Shown in pieces: positions 54,770 to 62,859 of a stretch of DNA of 64,000 bases. The stretch comes from Perlucidibaca piscinae DSM 21586 (GTDB lineage Bacteria > Pseudomonadota > Gammaproteobacteria > Pseudomonadales > Moraxellaceae), in assembly GCF_000420045.1 (NCBI RefSeq), contig NZ_ATUE01000006.1, forward strand, positions 650,547-714,546. The letters are read 5' to 3'. Position 1 is the stretch's first letter, and the number at the start of each line of letters is the position of its first letter. Below the pieces are notes generated by a model that worked only from the letters and a program-made list of their open reading frames with translations, did no database searches and was not told where the DNA came from. The position numbers were made by a program, and so were the translations under genes.

Positions 54770-55531
54770 TCAGCCGCTGCAGCTTGAGCCAGTGAGTCCG
54801 ACCAGCAGCTCGCCAAGCACCGGAATCGCGCACAGCTGGCTGGGGTCGGCCAGGTCAGCAGGATCGGCCGGAAGGCCCGGGATCGACGGGGCCGTGCTGC
54901 CGCCGTCACCGCAGTCACCACCGCTGGCCGCAACGATCTGCGCACCAATCACGGGAATGGCACACAGCGCGGTGGCATCCGGAAGACCGGTGCCGCCACC
55001 CGCGCCCGAACAGTCCTCACCGAGCGCGGAGACCAGTTGCGGCCCCAGTTGCGGAATGGCGCACAGCTGGGTCGGGCTGAGCTCGGCCGGCAAAGGCGAG
55101 GAAGACGGCGCATCTCCGCAGGTGCCGCCAGCGGCGTTCACCAGCGCTTCGCCGATCGTCGGAATGACGCAGAGCTGACCGGCACTGATGGGCGACTCGC
55201 CACCACCGGCATCCGGACAGGACTCGCCTGCAGCCTGGACAAGTGCCGGACCGATGCCAGGCAGGGCACACAGCTGGGTTGCGCTGATCGGACTGGGCTC
55301 GGCGTCATCACAGTTGCTGCCTGCACCTTCGGCAATCGCGGGGCCCAGCGTGGGAATCGCGCAGAGTTGAGAAGCACTGACCGTGCCACCGGTACCCGGG
55401 GTCACGGCAGGAGGATTGTTGCTGCCGTCGTCCGCATTTTCCGGCAGGGTGAGATCGTCGTCTTCGGCCTGGCAGGCGGAGAGCGCGAGCACGGAAGCCA
55501 CGCAGAATGACACGGCAATACGCTTGAACAT
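54770..55531 (-). CDS. lipoprotein with six C-x16-C tandem repeats
   Basis: 253 aa from ATG 55531 (AGAGG at 6 bp). Lipoprotein signal MFKRIAVSFCVASVLALSAC with lipobox LSAC. After an acidic linker the mature protein is six repeats of about 30-44 residues. Each has the core LC-A/V-I/L-P-x-I/L-G-x7-G-x2-C, always with exactly 16 residues between the two Cys: SQLCAIPTLG, TQLCALPGIG, GQLCVIPTIG, TQLCAIPQLG, TALCAIPVIG, SQLCAIPVLG. Linkers are Gly/Ser/Pro/Asp-rich. Six intra-repeat disulfides are likely in the periplasm or on the surface. No family recognised. Confidence 0.85.
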   Translation of the reverse strand: MFKRIAVSFCVASVLALSACQAEDDDLTLPENADDGSNNPPAVTPGTGGTVSASQLCAIPTLGPAIAEGAGSNCDDAEPSPISATQLCALPGIGPALVQAAGESCPDAGGGESPISAGQLCVIPTIGEALVNAAGGTCGDAPSSSPLPAELSPTQLCAIPQLGPQLVSALGEDCSGAGGGTGLPDATALCAIPVIGAQIVAASGGDCGDGGSTAPSIPGLPADPADLADPSQLCAIPVLGELLVGLTGSSCSG

Positions 55532-55675
55532 GAGAAACCTCTTCTTGTTGTTGTGTGTTCCTGAGTCAAGGATAGCCATAAAATCCTCAAATGGACAATT
55601 GTTCGTTTATCAACCGTTGCCGGCTCATTCCCCGTGCACTGCCTGCACGTCTGGTCAAAAAACGCCCCACAGGAC

Positions 55676-55703
55676 TTGCATGCCGCAGCGCATGTCGTAC
55701 AAT
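55676..55703 (+). promoter_or_regulatory. tRNA-Val promoter
   Basis: TTGCAT (55676-55681) and TACAAT (55698-55703) with 16-bp spacing, followed by GCGCGCC, a GC-rich discriminator typical of stable RNA genes. 33 bp before the tRNA. Confidence 0.75.
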
Positions 55704-55736
55704 GCGCGCCTCACAGCGCAGCATTCAGGCGTTCGT

Positions 55737-55811
55737 GGGCGATTAGCTCAGGGGGAGAGCACTACCTTCACACGGTAGGGGTCACTGGTTCGATCCCAGT
55801 ATCGCCCACCA
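55737..55811 (+). tRNA. tRNA-Val (CAC)
   Basis: 75 nt. Acceptor GGGCGAT/ATCGCCC, discriminator A, encoded CCA. Anticodon stem CTACC/GGTAG with loop TTCACAC (anticodon CAC); T arm ACTGGTTCGATCCCAGT. Confidence 0.96.
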
Positions 55812-55818
55812 CTTCAGA

Positions 55819-55855
55819 AACCCGTTGAACCTTGCGTTCAGCGGGTTTTTCTTTT
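55819..55855 (+). terminator. tRNA-Val terminator
   Basis: AACCCGTTGAAC pairs with GTTCAGCGGGTT (12 bp, one G-U) around CTTGC, followed by TTTCTTTT. 7 bp after the encoded CCA. Confidence 0.93.
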
Positions 55856-55975
55856 GAGCAATGCGATTTGCTGTCAATTCACCGGAATTTGGTGGCCTTG
55901 TCATCGGATGCTGTATCTGCATCGGAAAATCGTCTAATATATCGATTAATACGTATTGTATTTGGCATGAACCCT

Positions 55976-56004
55976 TTGCAATTCCATTTCGTGACAGATA
56001 TAAA
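55976..56004 (+). promoter_or_regulatory. promoter of the H-NS-like gene
   Basis: TTGCAA (55976-55981) and TATAAA (55999-56004) with 17-bp spacing within an AT-rich 170-bp stretch. Predicted start near 56011, 26 nt before the ATG. The AT-rich, curved-looking upstream DNA is typical of H-NS autoregulation. Confidence 0.72.
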
Positions 56005-56036
56005 TTCGGCTTATATTTTCCAGCGGAGCACGGATC

Positions 56037-56369
56037 ATGGATTTTTCCCAATATTCCATTGAGCAGCTTGAATCATTCCAGGTTGCCATCAGCAAGGAAA
56101 TCACCAGCAAGCGCGAACAGAAACGGCGTTCGCTGATGAGCGACATGGAGCGCCTTGCCCGGGAAGCCGGCGTTTCGCTGACCGAGCTGTTCGGCGAGGC
56201 CGCCGCACCGGCGAACACGAAGAAAGCCGTCAAGGCCAAGGGGTCCGTCGCTGCCAAGTACCGCAATCCCAATGATGCCAGCCAGACCTGGACTGGCCGC
56301 GGGCGTCAGCCGCTGTGGGTCGCCGCCCTGCTTGCCTCGGGCAAGACACTGGACGATCTGGCTATCTGA
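56037..56369 (+). CDS. H-NS family nucleoid-associated protein
   Basis: 110 aa. N-terminal oligomerisation helices (MDFSQYSIEQLESFQVAISKEITSKREQKRRSLMSDMERLAREAGVSLTELFG), a Lys/Ala linker (NTKKAVKAKGSVAAK) and the DNA-binding core YRNPNDASQTWTGRGRQPLWVAALLASGKTLDDL. The T(W)TGRGRQP loop inserts into the minor groove of AT-rich DNA, usually silencing acquired genes. Own promoter and terminator; GGAG at 8 bp. Confidence 0.95.
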   Translation: MDFSQYSIEQLESFQVAISKEITSKREQKRRSLMSDMERLAREAGVSLTELFGEAAAPANTKKAVKAKGSVAAKYRNPNDASQTWTGRGRQPLWVAALLASGKTLDDLAI

Positions 56370-56399
56370 CATCAGGCCATCAACCTGGTTGACGATAAT

Positions 56400-56424
56400 A
56401 CGCCCGGCAATCCGGGCGTTTTTC
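56400..56424 (+). terminator. terminator of the H-NS-like gene
   Basis: ACGCCCGG/CCGGGCGT (8 bp) around CAAT followed by five T. 30 bp after the stop. Confidence 0.92.
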
Positions 56425-56473
56425 TGACGATGATTCGTGGCTTTTCCGATCCGGTTATCCATCATGGCACCTC

Positions 56474-56872
56474 ATGTGCAGCGGCATTGAATATCTGGAT
56501 GCATTGATCACCTGGCAGAACGAGCCCGTAAAACTGCCTGTTCGGCTGCGAAACGGCGACATCACCTGGATACGCTGGGGTGAATTGCATGGCAGGCAAA
56601 GTTCATTTGTGCATGGCCCCTGCGCCCGCCTGGATTCGATCCAATCCGGCAAATGGGATCGCTTTCAGCCGCAGCCGGTGAAAATACCTCTTGCCCGCTA
56701 CATGGAGCGTGATTCACGCGGGACTCCCGTCTGGATCAAGGTCAATCCCGGTCAGCACCTGCAGGGACTGATCGCCACCTGGCAAGGTGAGCAGCGGATC
56801 TATGTCGTGACCGTTGAGACGCCAAAAAACTTCCGTCACGTGCAGCCTCGGTGGCCCAGGCTTCTGGACTAA
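56474..56872 (+). CDS. hypothetical protein, possibly SRAP-related
   Basis: 132 aa. MCSGIEYLDALITWQNEPVKLPVRLRNGDITWIRWGELHGRQSSFVHGPCARLDSIQSGKWDRF...TPVWIKVNPGQHLQGLIATWQGEQRIYVVTVETP. The Cys at position 2, the RxGxxxWxRWG stretch and the final QGLIATW...VVTVET faintly recall SRAP (HMCES/YedK) proteins. It is short and lacks clear active-site residues beyond Cys2, so this is only a suggestion. No strong ribosome site; about 40 bp upstream of DUF3422. Confidence 0.5.
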   Translation: MCSGIEYLDALITWQNEPVKLPVRLRNGDITWIRWGELHGRQSSFVHGPCARLDSIQSGKWDRFQPQPVKIPLARYMERDSRGTPVWIKVNPGQHLQGLIATWQGEQRIYVVTVETPKNFRHVQPRWPRLLD

Positions 56873-56912
56873 CCTCTACAATCGCGACCTTTCCGTTGGC
56901 TTGAGTCCGCTT

Positions 56913-58199
56913 GTGAATACCGACGCCCTGCCCCTGCACCCCGACCGCCACACCCTGTTCAACGAACTGCACGCGCGACCGTTCCCGCTCCTGCAGCCGG
57001 GTACGCGCATCTCGCAACTGGCGCTGCTGCACCAGGGTTGCACCGCGGATGACGAAGTGAGACATCTCGGCCATCTGGCAGGGCTGCTCGGACAGCCGGC
57101 GCCGGCCAACAGCACATCGTGCCATCATCTCGATTTCGGCAGCTTCGAACTGCGCTGGGAACGCCATACCGAATTCTCGACCTACACCATCCTGCGCGAG
57201 GTCGGTGGCCATGAGCCTTTTGCGGCAACGGCGCTGTCGCTGCTGCCGACCGCCTGGGTTCGCCATCTGCCGGGGCAGGTGCTGAGCGGGCTGCATGTCG
57301 AGATCCACGACCAGAGTTGCATGGGCAGCACGCCGGATGGCGTGCGCCCTCTCTTCGAGGGCCATCGCCTGATCAGCTCCTGGGTACTTGGCCACAAGGC
57401 ACGCCTGTGGACAGCCTGGCGCCTGCACCAAGATGGCATGGGCCGCATCCTGATCCAGAACCTGGCGCTGAACCCCTGCCAGCTTGGTCGCCTGGTGCGC
57501 CGTCTGCTGGAACTGGAAAACTACCGGATGATGGTGCTGCTCGCATTCCCGATGGCCCGGCAGATCGGACCTGATCTGGCGGCAATGAGTGCCGAGCTGG
57601 CAGGCATCAACGCCGAGATCACGGCAATTGCCGGTCTCGATGACGAACGCCGTCTGCTCGCGGCGCTGGCCGCCCTGGCAGCACGCATCGAGCACATCCG
57701 CTCGGAGACCACCTTCCGCTTCACCGCGACACGTGCCTACTACGACCTGGTGCAGGATCGCCTGCAGGGTCTGCGCGAACAGGAAGAACCTGGCATGCAG
57801 ACATTCAGCGAATTCCTGCCGCGTCGTCTTGCTCCGGCCTTTCGTACCGTGGTGGCGGTGGTGGACCAGCTGGATGCGCTGGCCGGACGTATCGACCGGG
57901 CCAGCGAGCTGCTGCGCACCCGCATCGACCTGACCCTGGAAGCGCAGAACCAGGACCTGCTGCACTCCATGAACCGCCGCAGTCAGGCCCAGCTGCAGCT
58001 GCAGCAGGCGGTGGAGGGACTCTCGGTGGTGGCCATCAGCTATTACCTGGTGGGGCTGGTGAAATATGCCGCCGAGTCACTCAAGGACATGGGCTTGCTG
58101 GAACATCCGGCACTGATCACCGGACTGGCAGTCCCCGTCTGTGCCGTGCTGGTGTGGCGAGGCATGCGCCGCCTGCACCGGGCCATGCCAGCCGCGTGA
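56913..58199 (+). CDS. DUF3422 family membrane protein
   Basis: 428 aa from GTG 56913, where family similarity begins (NTDALPLHPDRHTLFNELHARPFPLL). Soluble N-terminal domain (ELHARP; FGSFELRWERHTEFSTYTI; VHEPFAATAL-like block), long helices (about 250-360), and two C-terminal TM helices (LSVVAISYYLVGLVKYAAESL; ALITGLAVPVCAVLVWRGM). DUF3422 has no experimentally known role; the TM pair resembles CorA-like ends only in placement. Start codon is uncertain; no good Shine-Dalgarno is visible. Confidence 0.87.
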   Translation: MNTDALPLHPDRHTLFNELHARPFPLLQPGTRISQLALLHQGCTADDEVRHLGHLAGLLGQPAPANSTSCHHLDFGSFELRWERHTEFSTYTILREVGGHEPFAATALSLLPTAWVRHLPGQVLSGLHVEIHDQSCMGSTPDGVRPLFEGHRLISSWVLGHKARLWTAWRLHQDGMGRILIQNLALNPCQLGRLVRRLLELENYRMMVLLAFPMARQIGPDLAAMSAELAGINAEITAIAGLDDERRLLAALAALAARIEHIRSETTFRFTATRAYYDLVQDRLQGLREQEEPGMQTFSEFLPRRLAPAFRTVVAVVDQLDALAGRIDRASELLRTRIDLTLEAQNQDLLHSMNRRSQAQLQLQQAVEGLSVVAISYYLVGLVKYAAESLKDMGLLEHPALITGLAVPVCAVLVWRGMRRLHRAMPAA

Positions 58200-58350
58200 C
58201 CCCGGCGAGCACGGCCGGCCAGCGCACTGGCGGCCTGCCTTGACGGGATGTGCAGACCGGATGATCGTGTCCGTCGATGGCTGTCAGATTGCTGCTGATC
58301 GCGGAACATGTCAGAAACACCCAACGTTGGCGCAACAGGATGTCATTCAC

Positions 58351-58914
58351 ATGGTCTCCCTCCTCCTCTCCACTCGACGACATCGCTGGCTGACCCCATT
58401 GCTGCTGATGGCCACCGTGCTGCTCAGCGGCTGTCTGGCACCGCCACAAGGCATCACGCCGGTCACCCCCTTCGTGCTTGAACGCTACCTCGGCACCTGG
58501 CATGAGCTGGCACGGCTGGACCACCGCTTCGAGCGCGGCCTGACCCGGGTCTCGGCGCAGTACGTGCTGCGCGACGATGGCGCGGTCACCGTCATCAACA
58601 GGGGCTATCGTGCCGCCGAGGGCACCTGGGACGAGGCACGTGGCGTGGCGCGTTTCCAGAGCGAACGCGACACGGGGTCACTGAAGGTGTCGTTCTTCGG
58701 CCCGTTCTACGGTGGCTATCACATCGCGCGACTTGATCCGGACTACCAGTGGTCCCTGGTGATCGGGCCCAGCCGCGACTATTTCTGGATCCTGTCGCGT
58801 CAGCCGGTGATTCCGGAGGCGGCCTACCAGCAGCTGGTGGCGCAGGCGGCGGAACTGGGCATAGACACGCGCCAGCTGATCCGCATCATGCCGAAAGCGG
58901 CCGAAGCACCCTAG
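58351..58914 (+). CDS. blc: Blc-type outer-membrane lipocalin
   Basis: 187 aa. Lipoprotein signal TPLLLMATVLLSGC (lipobox LSGC). Lipocalin motif 1 VLERYLGTWHELARLDHRFERGL, central VINRGYRAAEGTWDEARGVARF, GSLKVSFFGPFYGGYHIARLDPDYQWSLVIGPSRDYFWILSRQP, as in bacterial Blc. Binds lyso-phospholipids or other membrane lipids; in several Pseudomonas-type genomes it accompanies light-controlled photolyase genes. Its last 4 bp overlap the convergent photolyase gene. Confidence 0.92.
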   Translation: MVSLLLSTRRHRWLTPLLLMATVLLSGCLAPPQGITPVTPFVLERYLGTWHELARLDHRFERGLTRVSAQYVLRDDGAVTVINRGYRAAEGTWDEARGVARFQSERDTGSLKVSFFGPFYGGYHIARLDPDYQWSLVIGPSRDYFWILSRQPVIPEAAYQQLVAQAAELGIDTRQLIRIMPKAAEAP

Positions 58915-60503
58915 AGCTGATCGAGACGACTGCGCCAGAACACGGCCTGCTCTCGAATGGCCGTGCGCTCCGCATCCGGCATGCGATCAATGTTGCGGTA
59001 CACCATGCCGATGCGCGGGTTTCGCCGCAGGCGGGACTCGTGGCGCAGGTGAAAGTCCCAGTACAGGGCATTGAACGGGCAGGCCTTGGGTCCCAGCCGC
59101 TGCTTGCGGTCATAGGCGCAGCCCTTGCAGTAGTCGCCCATGCGATCGATGTAGGCCGCCGCCGAGACGTAGGGCTTGGTCGCCAGCACCCCGCCGTCGG
59201 CGAACTGGCTCATGCCCAGAGTATTGGGCAGCTCCACCCATTCAAAGGCATCGATGTACACCCCCAGATACCAGCGATGCACCGCTGCCGGCGCCAGCCC
59301 GGCCAGCAACGCGAAGTTGCCGATCACCATCAGACGCTGGATGTGATGGGCATAGGCCTGCGACAGTGACTGCCCGATCGCGTGCGCCAGACAGGCCATG
59401 CGGGTATTGCCCGTCCAGAACCAGTCCGGCAATGGCAGATCGTTGCCGAGCGCGTTGGCCTCGGCCAGCTCCGGCATGCGCGCCCAATAGAAGCCGCGCA
59501 CGTACTCGCGCCAGCCCAGGATCTGGCGTATGAAGCCTTCCGCCGTTGGCAGGGACACCTCGCCGCGCCGCCAGGCAGCCTCGGCGGCGGCTATGACCTC
59601 GCCGGGCGCCAGCATCTTGACGTTGAGCGCGAACGACAGCAGGGAGTGAAACAGACGCCAGTCCTGACGGGTCATGGCATCCTGGAAGCGGCCGAAGTGC
59701 GGCAGACCATTGCGAATGAAGTCATCCAGCATGACCAGCGCTTCGTCGCGATCCAACGGCCAGGGCATGGTCTCGGCCTGCGGGTCGCCGAAGCAGTCCA
59801 CGCCGGCCTCGCGGATCATGACCCAGAGCGCGCGATGATCGTGGCTGGGCAGGCGCAACTCAGGCAGCGGCGGATCACCACGCCAGGACTCGCGGTTGTC
59901 GTGATCGTAGTTCCACTGGCCGCCTTCGGGGCCGCCATCCAGCGCCATCAGCACACCGGTGCGCTGACGCATCTGGCGGTAGAACGACTCCATCAGCCAC
60001 TGCCTGCGATCGGCAAAATGCCGGGAGACAACATCGCGCGCGGTCAGGAAATGCTCGCTGTCATGTGCCGTGACCGTCAGGTGGTGACTGGCTGCCCAGC
60101 GTGACAGCTGCACATCAAGCCGCCACTCGTCAGGCAGCTGGTAGCGCAACGCACTGGCACCGCTGGCATCCGCCAGGGCGTCGAGGTTGTCGGTGAGATG
60201 CTGGGTATTGAGCGGATCATCCAGACTCAGGTAATGCACGCGGTGACCAGCGGCAGCCAGCTCGCGCGCAAAGGCGCGCATGGCGGCAAACACCGCGATG
60301 ACCTTCTGGGCATTATGACGGACGTAGTCGGTCTCCTGTCGAACTTCCTGGAAGACCGTGACCGTGTCCGGATCGACTCGGGAGAACCAGCTGTGCCTGC
60401 GGTTGAGCTGATCACCGAGCACCAGCTGCAGGCAGCGTGCCGGCCAATGATCGGCCGGCAGCACGCTGTCCGCGACAGCGATCGGAACAGTAGCGAACCT
60501 CAT
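58911..60503 (-). CDS. iron-sulfur cryptochrome/photolyase (PhrB/CryPro type)
   Basis: 530 aa from ATG 60503. Photolyase-related: RCLQLVLGDQLNRRHSWF, VHYLSLDDPLNT, GGQWNYDHDNRESW, LSFALNVKMLAPGEV, EGFIRQILGWREYVRGFYW, LMVIGNFALLAG, WVELPNTLGMSQFADGGVLATKPYVSAAAYIDRMGDYCKGC. Cysteines in TRMAC, YCKGC and KACPF fit the 4Fe-4S cluster of the FeS-BCP class that repairs (6-4) photoproducts or senses light, using FAD. Strand start lies inside the DUF2256 gene (92-bp overlap). Confidence 0.93.
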   Translation of the reverse strand: MRFATVPIAVADSVLPADHWPARCLQLVLGDQLNRRHSWFSRVDPDTVTVFQEVRQETDYVRHNAQKVIAVFAAMRAFARELAAAGHRVHYLSLDDPLNTQHLTDNLDALADASGASALRYQLPDEWRLDVQLSRWAASHHLTVTAHDSEHFLTARDVVSRHFADRRQWLMESFYRQMRQRTGVLMALDGGPEGGQWNYDHDNRESWRGDPPLPELRLPSHDHRALWVMIREAGVDCFGDPQAETMPWPLDRDEALVMLDDFIRNGLPHFGRFQDAMTRQDWRLFHSLLSFALNVKMLAPGEVIAAAEAAWRRGEVSLPTAEGFIRQILGWREYVRGFYWARMPELAEANALGNDLPLPDWFWTGNTRMACLAHAIGQSLSQAYAHHIQRLMVIGNFALLAGLAPAAVHRWYLGVYIDAFEWVELPNTLGMSQFADGGVLATKPYVSAAAYIDRMGDYCKGCAYDRKQRLGPKACPFNALYWDFHLRHESRLRRNPRIGMVYRNIDRMPDAERTAIREQAVFWRSRLDQL

Positions 60504-60597
60504 CCCAGACCGCCGCCCACTTGCGTCGCCAGCTGAACGGTCGCCCGCAGGTCGCGCAGGGCTTCTCCGGCAGATGCGGCTTGCGATGCCCACCCAT
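60412..60597 (-). CDS. DUF2256 small zinc-ribbon-like protein
   Basis: 61 aa. MGGHRKPHLPEKPCATCGRPFSWRRKWAAVWDEVRYCSDRCRGQR: the DUF2256 signature (CATCGRPF.WR.KW...W..V.YCS..C). Typically encoded next to cryptochrome/photolyase genes; no function established. It overlaps the photolyase start by 92 bp in another frame. Confidence 0.9.
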   Translation of the reverse strand: MGGHRKPHLPEKPCATCGRPFSWRRKWAAVWDEVRYCSDRCRGQRAAGRSLAGTLPAAGAR

Positions 60598-60611
60598 GAC
60601 CAGGACTCACG

Positions 60612-61559
60612 TCAGTGCCGGTGCGTCTGGCGCCAGTCAGCCACGGCATGGCGCAGGCTGGGCAGATCATGGAAGAAGCGAACGGCCTCGATGCTGCGCC
60701 GCGTCGACCGCAAGCCCGATCCGCCACCCCAGACTTCGACGGCCAATGGCAGCTGGAAGCGCAACTCCTCCAGGTACTCGATGGCCTTGGCCACCGGATA
60801 GGCGGCACTGAACGAGATCGCGACGATGTTCATGCGCTGCTTCTTGGCCGCCTGGGCGACTTCGCGGTGGCCCATGCCGACACCGAAACTGAAAGCCTCG
60901 GCGTCATCCAGGCGCAGCAGCGACTCGACCATCAGCAGTCCCATGCCATGCTGCTCGCCGGGAGGCGTGGTCAGCATTACGCGAGGTGGCTGAGCCGGTT
61001 CGCGCAGACAGCTGATGGCCGCGCGCATCTGGGTCTGCACCTGGTCGGTGAAGAGATGCTCCTCGTGCACGTCCAGTTGACCCCGCATCCAGGCATCCCC
61101 AATGATGACTTGGGCATGCTGCAGGAAATCCAGCACGAAACGCTCCAGCCCCAGTCGGGTCAGCTGATGCGCGACGTATTCGCGTACCTGGTCCGGCTGA
61201 TGTGTACGCAGCACCTGAAGCAGCTCCTGTTCCAGCTCGGGAAGCATGGCGTGACGGGCCTTGCTCTGCGAGGCCAGCATGCGCTCGAGTTCGACGGTTT
61301 CAAACGCCACCAGCTTGCCGGGACGGAAGCCGATGTCGATCAGACGGCGCATCAGACGCAGCCGCGTGACCTGCTCCAGCGTGTAGACGCGGTCGCCCAT
61401 GGCATCGCGCAGTGGCTGAGGAAAGCCGTAGCGACGCTCCCACATGCGCAACAGTTCCTTGGAGACACCGGTCTCGCGTTCCACGGCCGTGATCGGCAAG
61501 AGCAGGAGATCCGGACTGGCTTGCTGATGAGGGGTTTGCAAATTGACGGGGGAACCCAT
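60612..61559 (-). CDS. MerR-type B12-binding photoreceptor regulator (LitR/CarH-like)
   Basis: 315 aa from ATG 61559 (GGAGG at 8 bp). N-terminal MerR HTH (LPITAVERETGVSKELLRMWERRYGFPQPLRDAMGDRVYTLEQVTRLRLMRRLIDIGFRPGKLV). Helical-bundle motif W157-x9-E167-H168 (AWMRGQLDVHEEHLF). Cobalamin site E202-x-H204-x2-G207 and late VWGGGSGL. These are the light-sensing AdoCbl signatures of CarH/LitR. Predicted to repress in the dark and release DNA in light. Divergent from SMP-30 and followed by DUF2256-photolyase. Confidence 0.88.
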   Translation of the reverse strand: MGSPVNLQTPHQQASPDLLLLPITAVERETGVSKELLRMWERRYGFPQPLRDAMGDRVYTLEQVTRLRLMRRLIDIGFRPGKLVAFETVELERMLASQSKARHAMLPELEQELLQVLRTHQPDQVREYVAHQLTRLGLERFVLDFLQHAQVIIGDAWMRGQLDVHEEHLFTDQVQTQMRAAISCLREPAQPPRVMLTTPPGEQHGMGLLMVESLLRLDDAEAFSFGVGMGHREVAQAAKKQRMNIVAISFSAAYPVAKAIEYLEELRFQLPLAVEVWGGGSGLRSTRRSIEAVRFFHDLPSLRHAVADWRQTHRH

Positions 61560-61663
61560 GACTATTACCTCCAGGTCTTCAACCGGTGACGAACGTTGCG
61601 GTTCACCGTGTCGCAAGATCTTCAGGCAGGGTCGGATGGCCGCGCCGCGCTCGCTTGCGCTGA

Positions 61664-61714
61664 TCTTGTCCAGTACAAGATGCTCGCAGGATGATCAGGT
61701 CTGTATTGGACAGA
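61664..61714. promoter_or_regulatory. two inverted repeats in the regulator/SMP-30 intergenic region
   Basis: TCTTGT-N5-ACAAGA (61664-61680) and TCTGT-N5-ACAGA (61700-61714), both with 5-bp spacers, lie in the 178-bp region between the divergent B12-type regulator and the SMP-30-like gene. Their centres are 35 bp apart. They are candidate MerR-type operators for light control of one or both sides. No consensus promoter was found with confidence. Confidence 0.55.
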
Positions 61715-61737
61715 ACTAACACAAAGGCAGATTTGTC

Positions 61738-62859
61738 ATGGACAAAACCAGAAAATCCCGGGCCAGGATCATCAAGCGCCTTCTCCAGCTGCTGCTGCTT
61801 GCCCTGCTGATTTTTCTGGTCGCCTATCCTCTGCCCATGGAGCCGGTGGCGTGGCAGCCGCCTCAGGCACCGACGCTGGAAAACGGCCCCTATGCGGAAA
61901 ACACGCGCCTCAAGGATCTGCACCGCATCGGCGCCCCCAACCTCTCCGGTCCGGAAGCCTTGGTCTTTGACGGGGAACAGCACCTGGTCACCGGCCTGCT
62001 CGATGGTCGCGTGGTGCGCACCGGCATACTGGACGGCAGCGTTCAGGACATCGGCCACACCGGCGGGCGTCCCCTGGGCCTGGACTGGCATCCGGACGGT
62101 CGACTGATCATCGCTGACGGAAAACGGGGACTGCTGGCGATGGCCCGGGATGGCACGGTGGAAACCCTGACCACCCAGGGCAATGACCTGCCCATGAAAT
62201 TCACCGACGACGTTGCAGTCGACCGTGCCGGCCGTCATGCCTATTTCAGTGACGCGTCCAGTCGCTGGGGCTATGGTCAGGACGGCGAGGCCGTGCTGGA
62301 ACACGGCGGTGACGGTCGCCTGCTGCGCTACGACTTCAAGAGCAAGACCACGGAGGTCTTGCTGGAGGGTCTGCAATTCGCCAACGGCGTGACCCTGGGT
62401 CCGGACGAGGCCTACGTGCTGGTGGCGGAGACCGGTGCCTACCGGATCACCCGCTACTGGCTGGCCGGTAAGCGTGCCGGCACGACTGACGTGTTCATCG
62501 ACAACCTGCCCGGCCTGCCGGACAACATCCGCTTCAACGGCCGCGACCGCGTCTGGGTCGCCCTGTTCACGCCGCGCAACCCGCTGCTTGATCGTCTGGC
62601 AGGCTGGCCCTGGCTGCGCAAAGTCGCCGCACGCGCCATGCTGATCTTCCCGAAACCCATCGATCACCATGCCATGGCGCTCGGGATCGACCTCGACGGG
62701 CATGTCGTGGCCAATCTGCAGGACGGCAGCGGCGGCAACTACTCGCCGGTGACCACCATCGCCGAGCGCGGTGAATGGCTCTATCTCGGCTCGCTGAAGC
62801 AGACCCAGCTCGCGCGTTTGCCGCTGAGCAAGGCCGCTCTGGCTACGCCCTCCCCGTGA
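61738..62859 (+). CDS. SMP-30/strictosidine-synthase-like beta-propeller protein
   Basis: 373 aa. N-terminal membrane anchor or signal (RLLQLLLLALLIFLVAYPLPM), then a six-bladed propeller: GPEALVFDGEQHLVTGLLDGRVVR, GGRPLGLDWHPDGRLIIADGKRGLL, FTDDVAVDRAGRHAYFSDASSRWG, FANGVTLGPDEAYVLVAETGAYRITRYWL, LPGLPDNIRFNGRDRVWVALF. Related proteins hydrolyse lactones or esters. The D...N...E metal ligands appear present (FANGV, LPDNI). Divergent from the B12-type regulator, so possibly light-controlled. Confidence 0.85.
   Translation: MDKTRKSRARIIKRLLQLLLLALLIFLVAYPLPMEPVAWQPPQAPTLENGPYAENTRLKDLHRIGAPNLSGPEALVFDGEQHLVTGLLDGRVVRTGILDGSVQDIGHTGGRPLGLDWHPDGRLIIADGKRGLLAMARDGTVETLTTQGNDLPMKFTDDVAVDRAGRHAYFSDASSRWGYGQDGEAVLEHGGDGRLLRYDFKSKTTEVLLEGLQFANGVTLGPDEAYVLVAETGAYRITRYWLAGKRAGTTDVFIDNLPGLPDNIRFNGRDRVWVALFTPRNPLLDRLAGWPWLRKVAARAMLIFPKPIDHHAMALGIDLDGHVVANLQDGSGGNYSPVTTIAERGEWLYLGSLKQTQLARLPLSKAALATPSP

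Noticed and set aside
52806..54833. 675-codon open frame opposite proS
   Set aside because: It mirrors proS codons on the other strand in high-GC DNA, has no family similarity, and proS is unmistakable.
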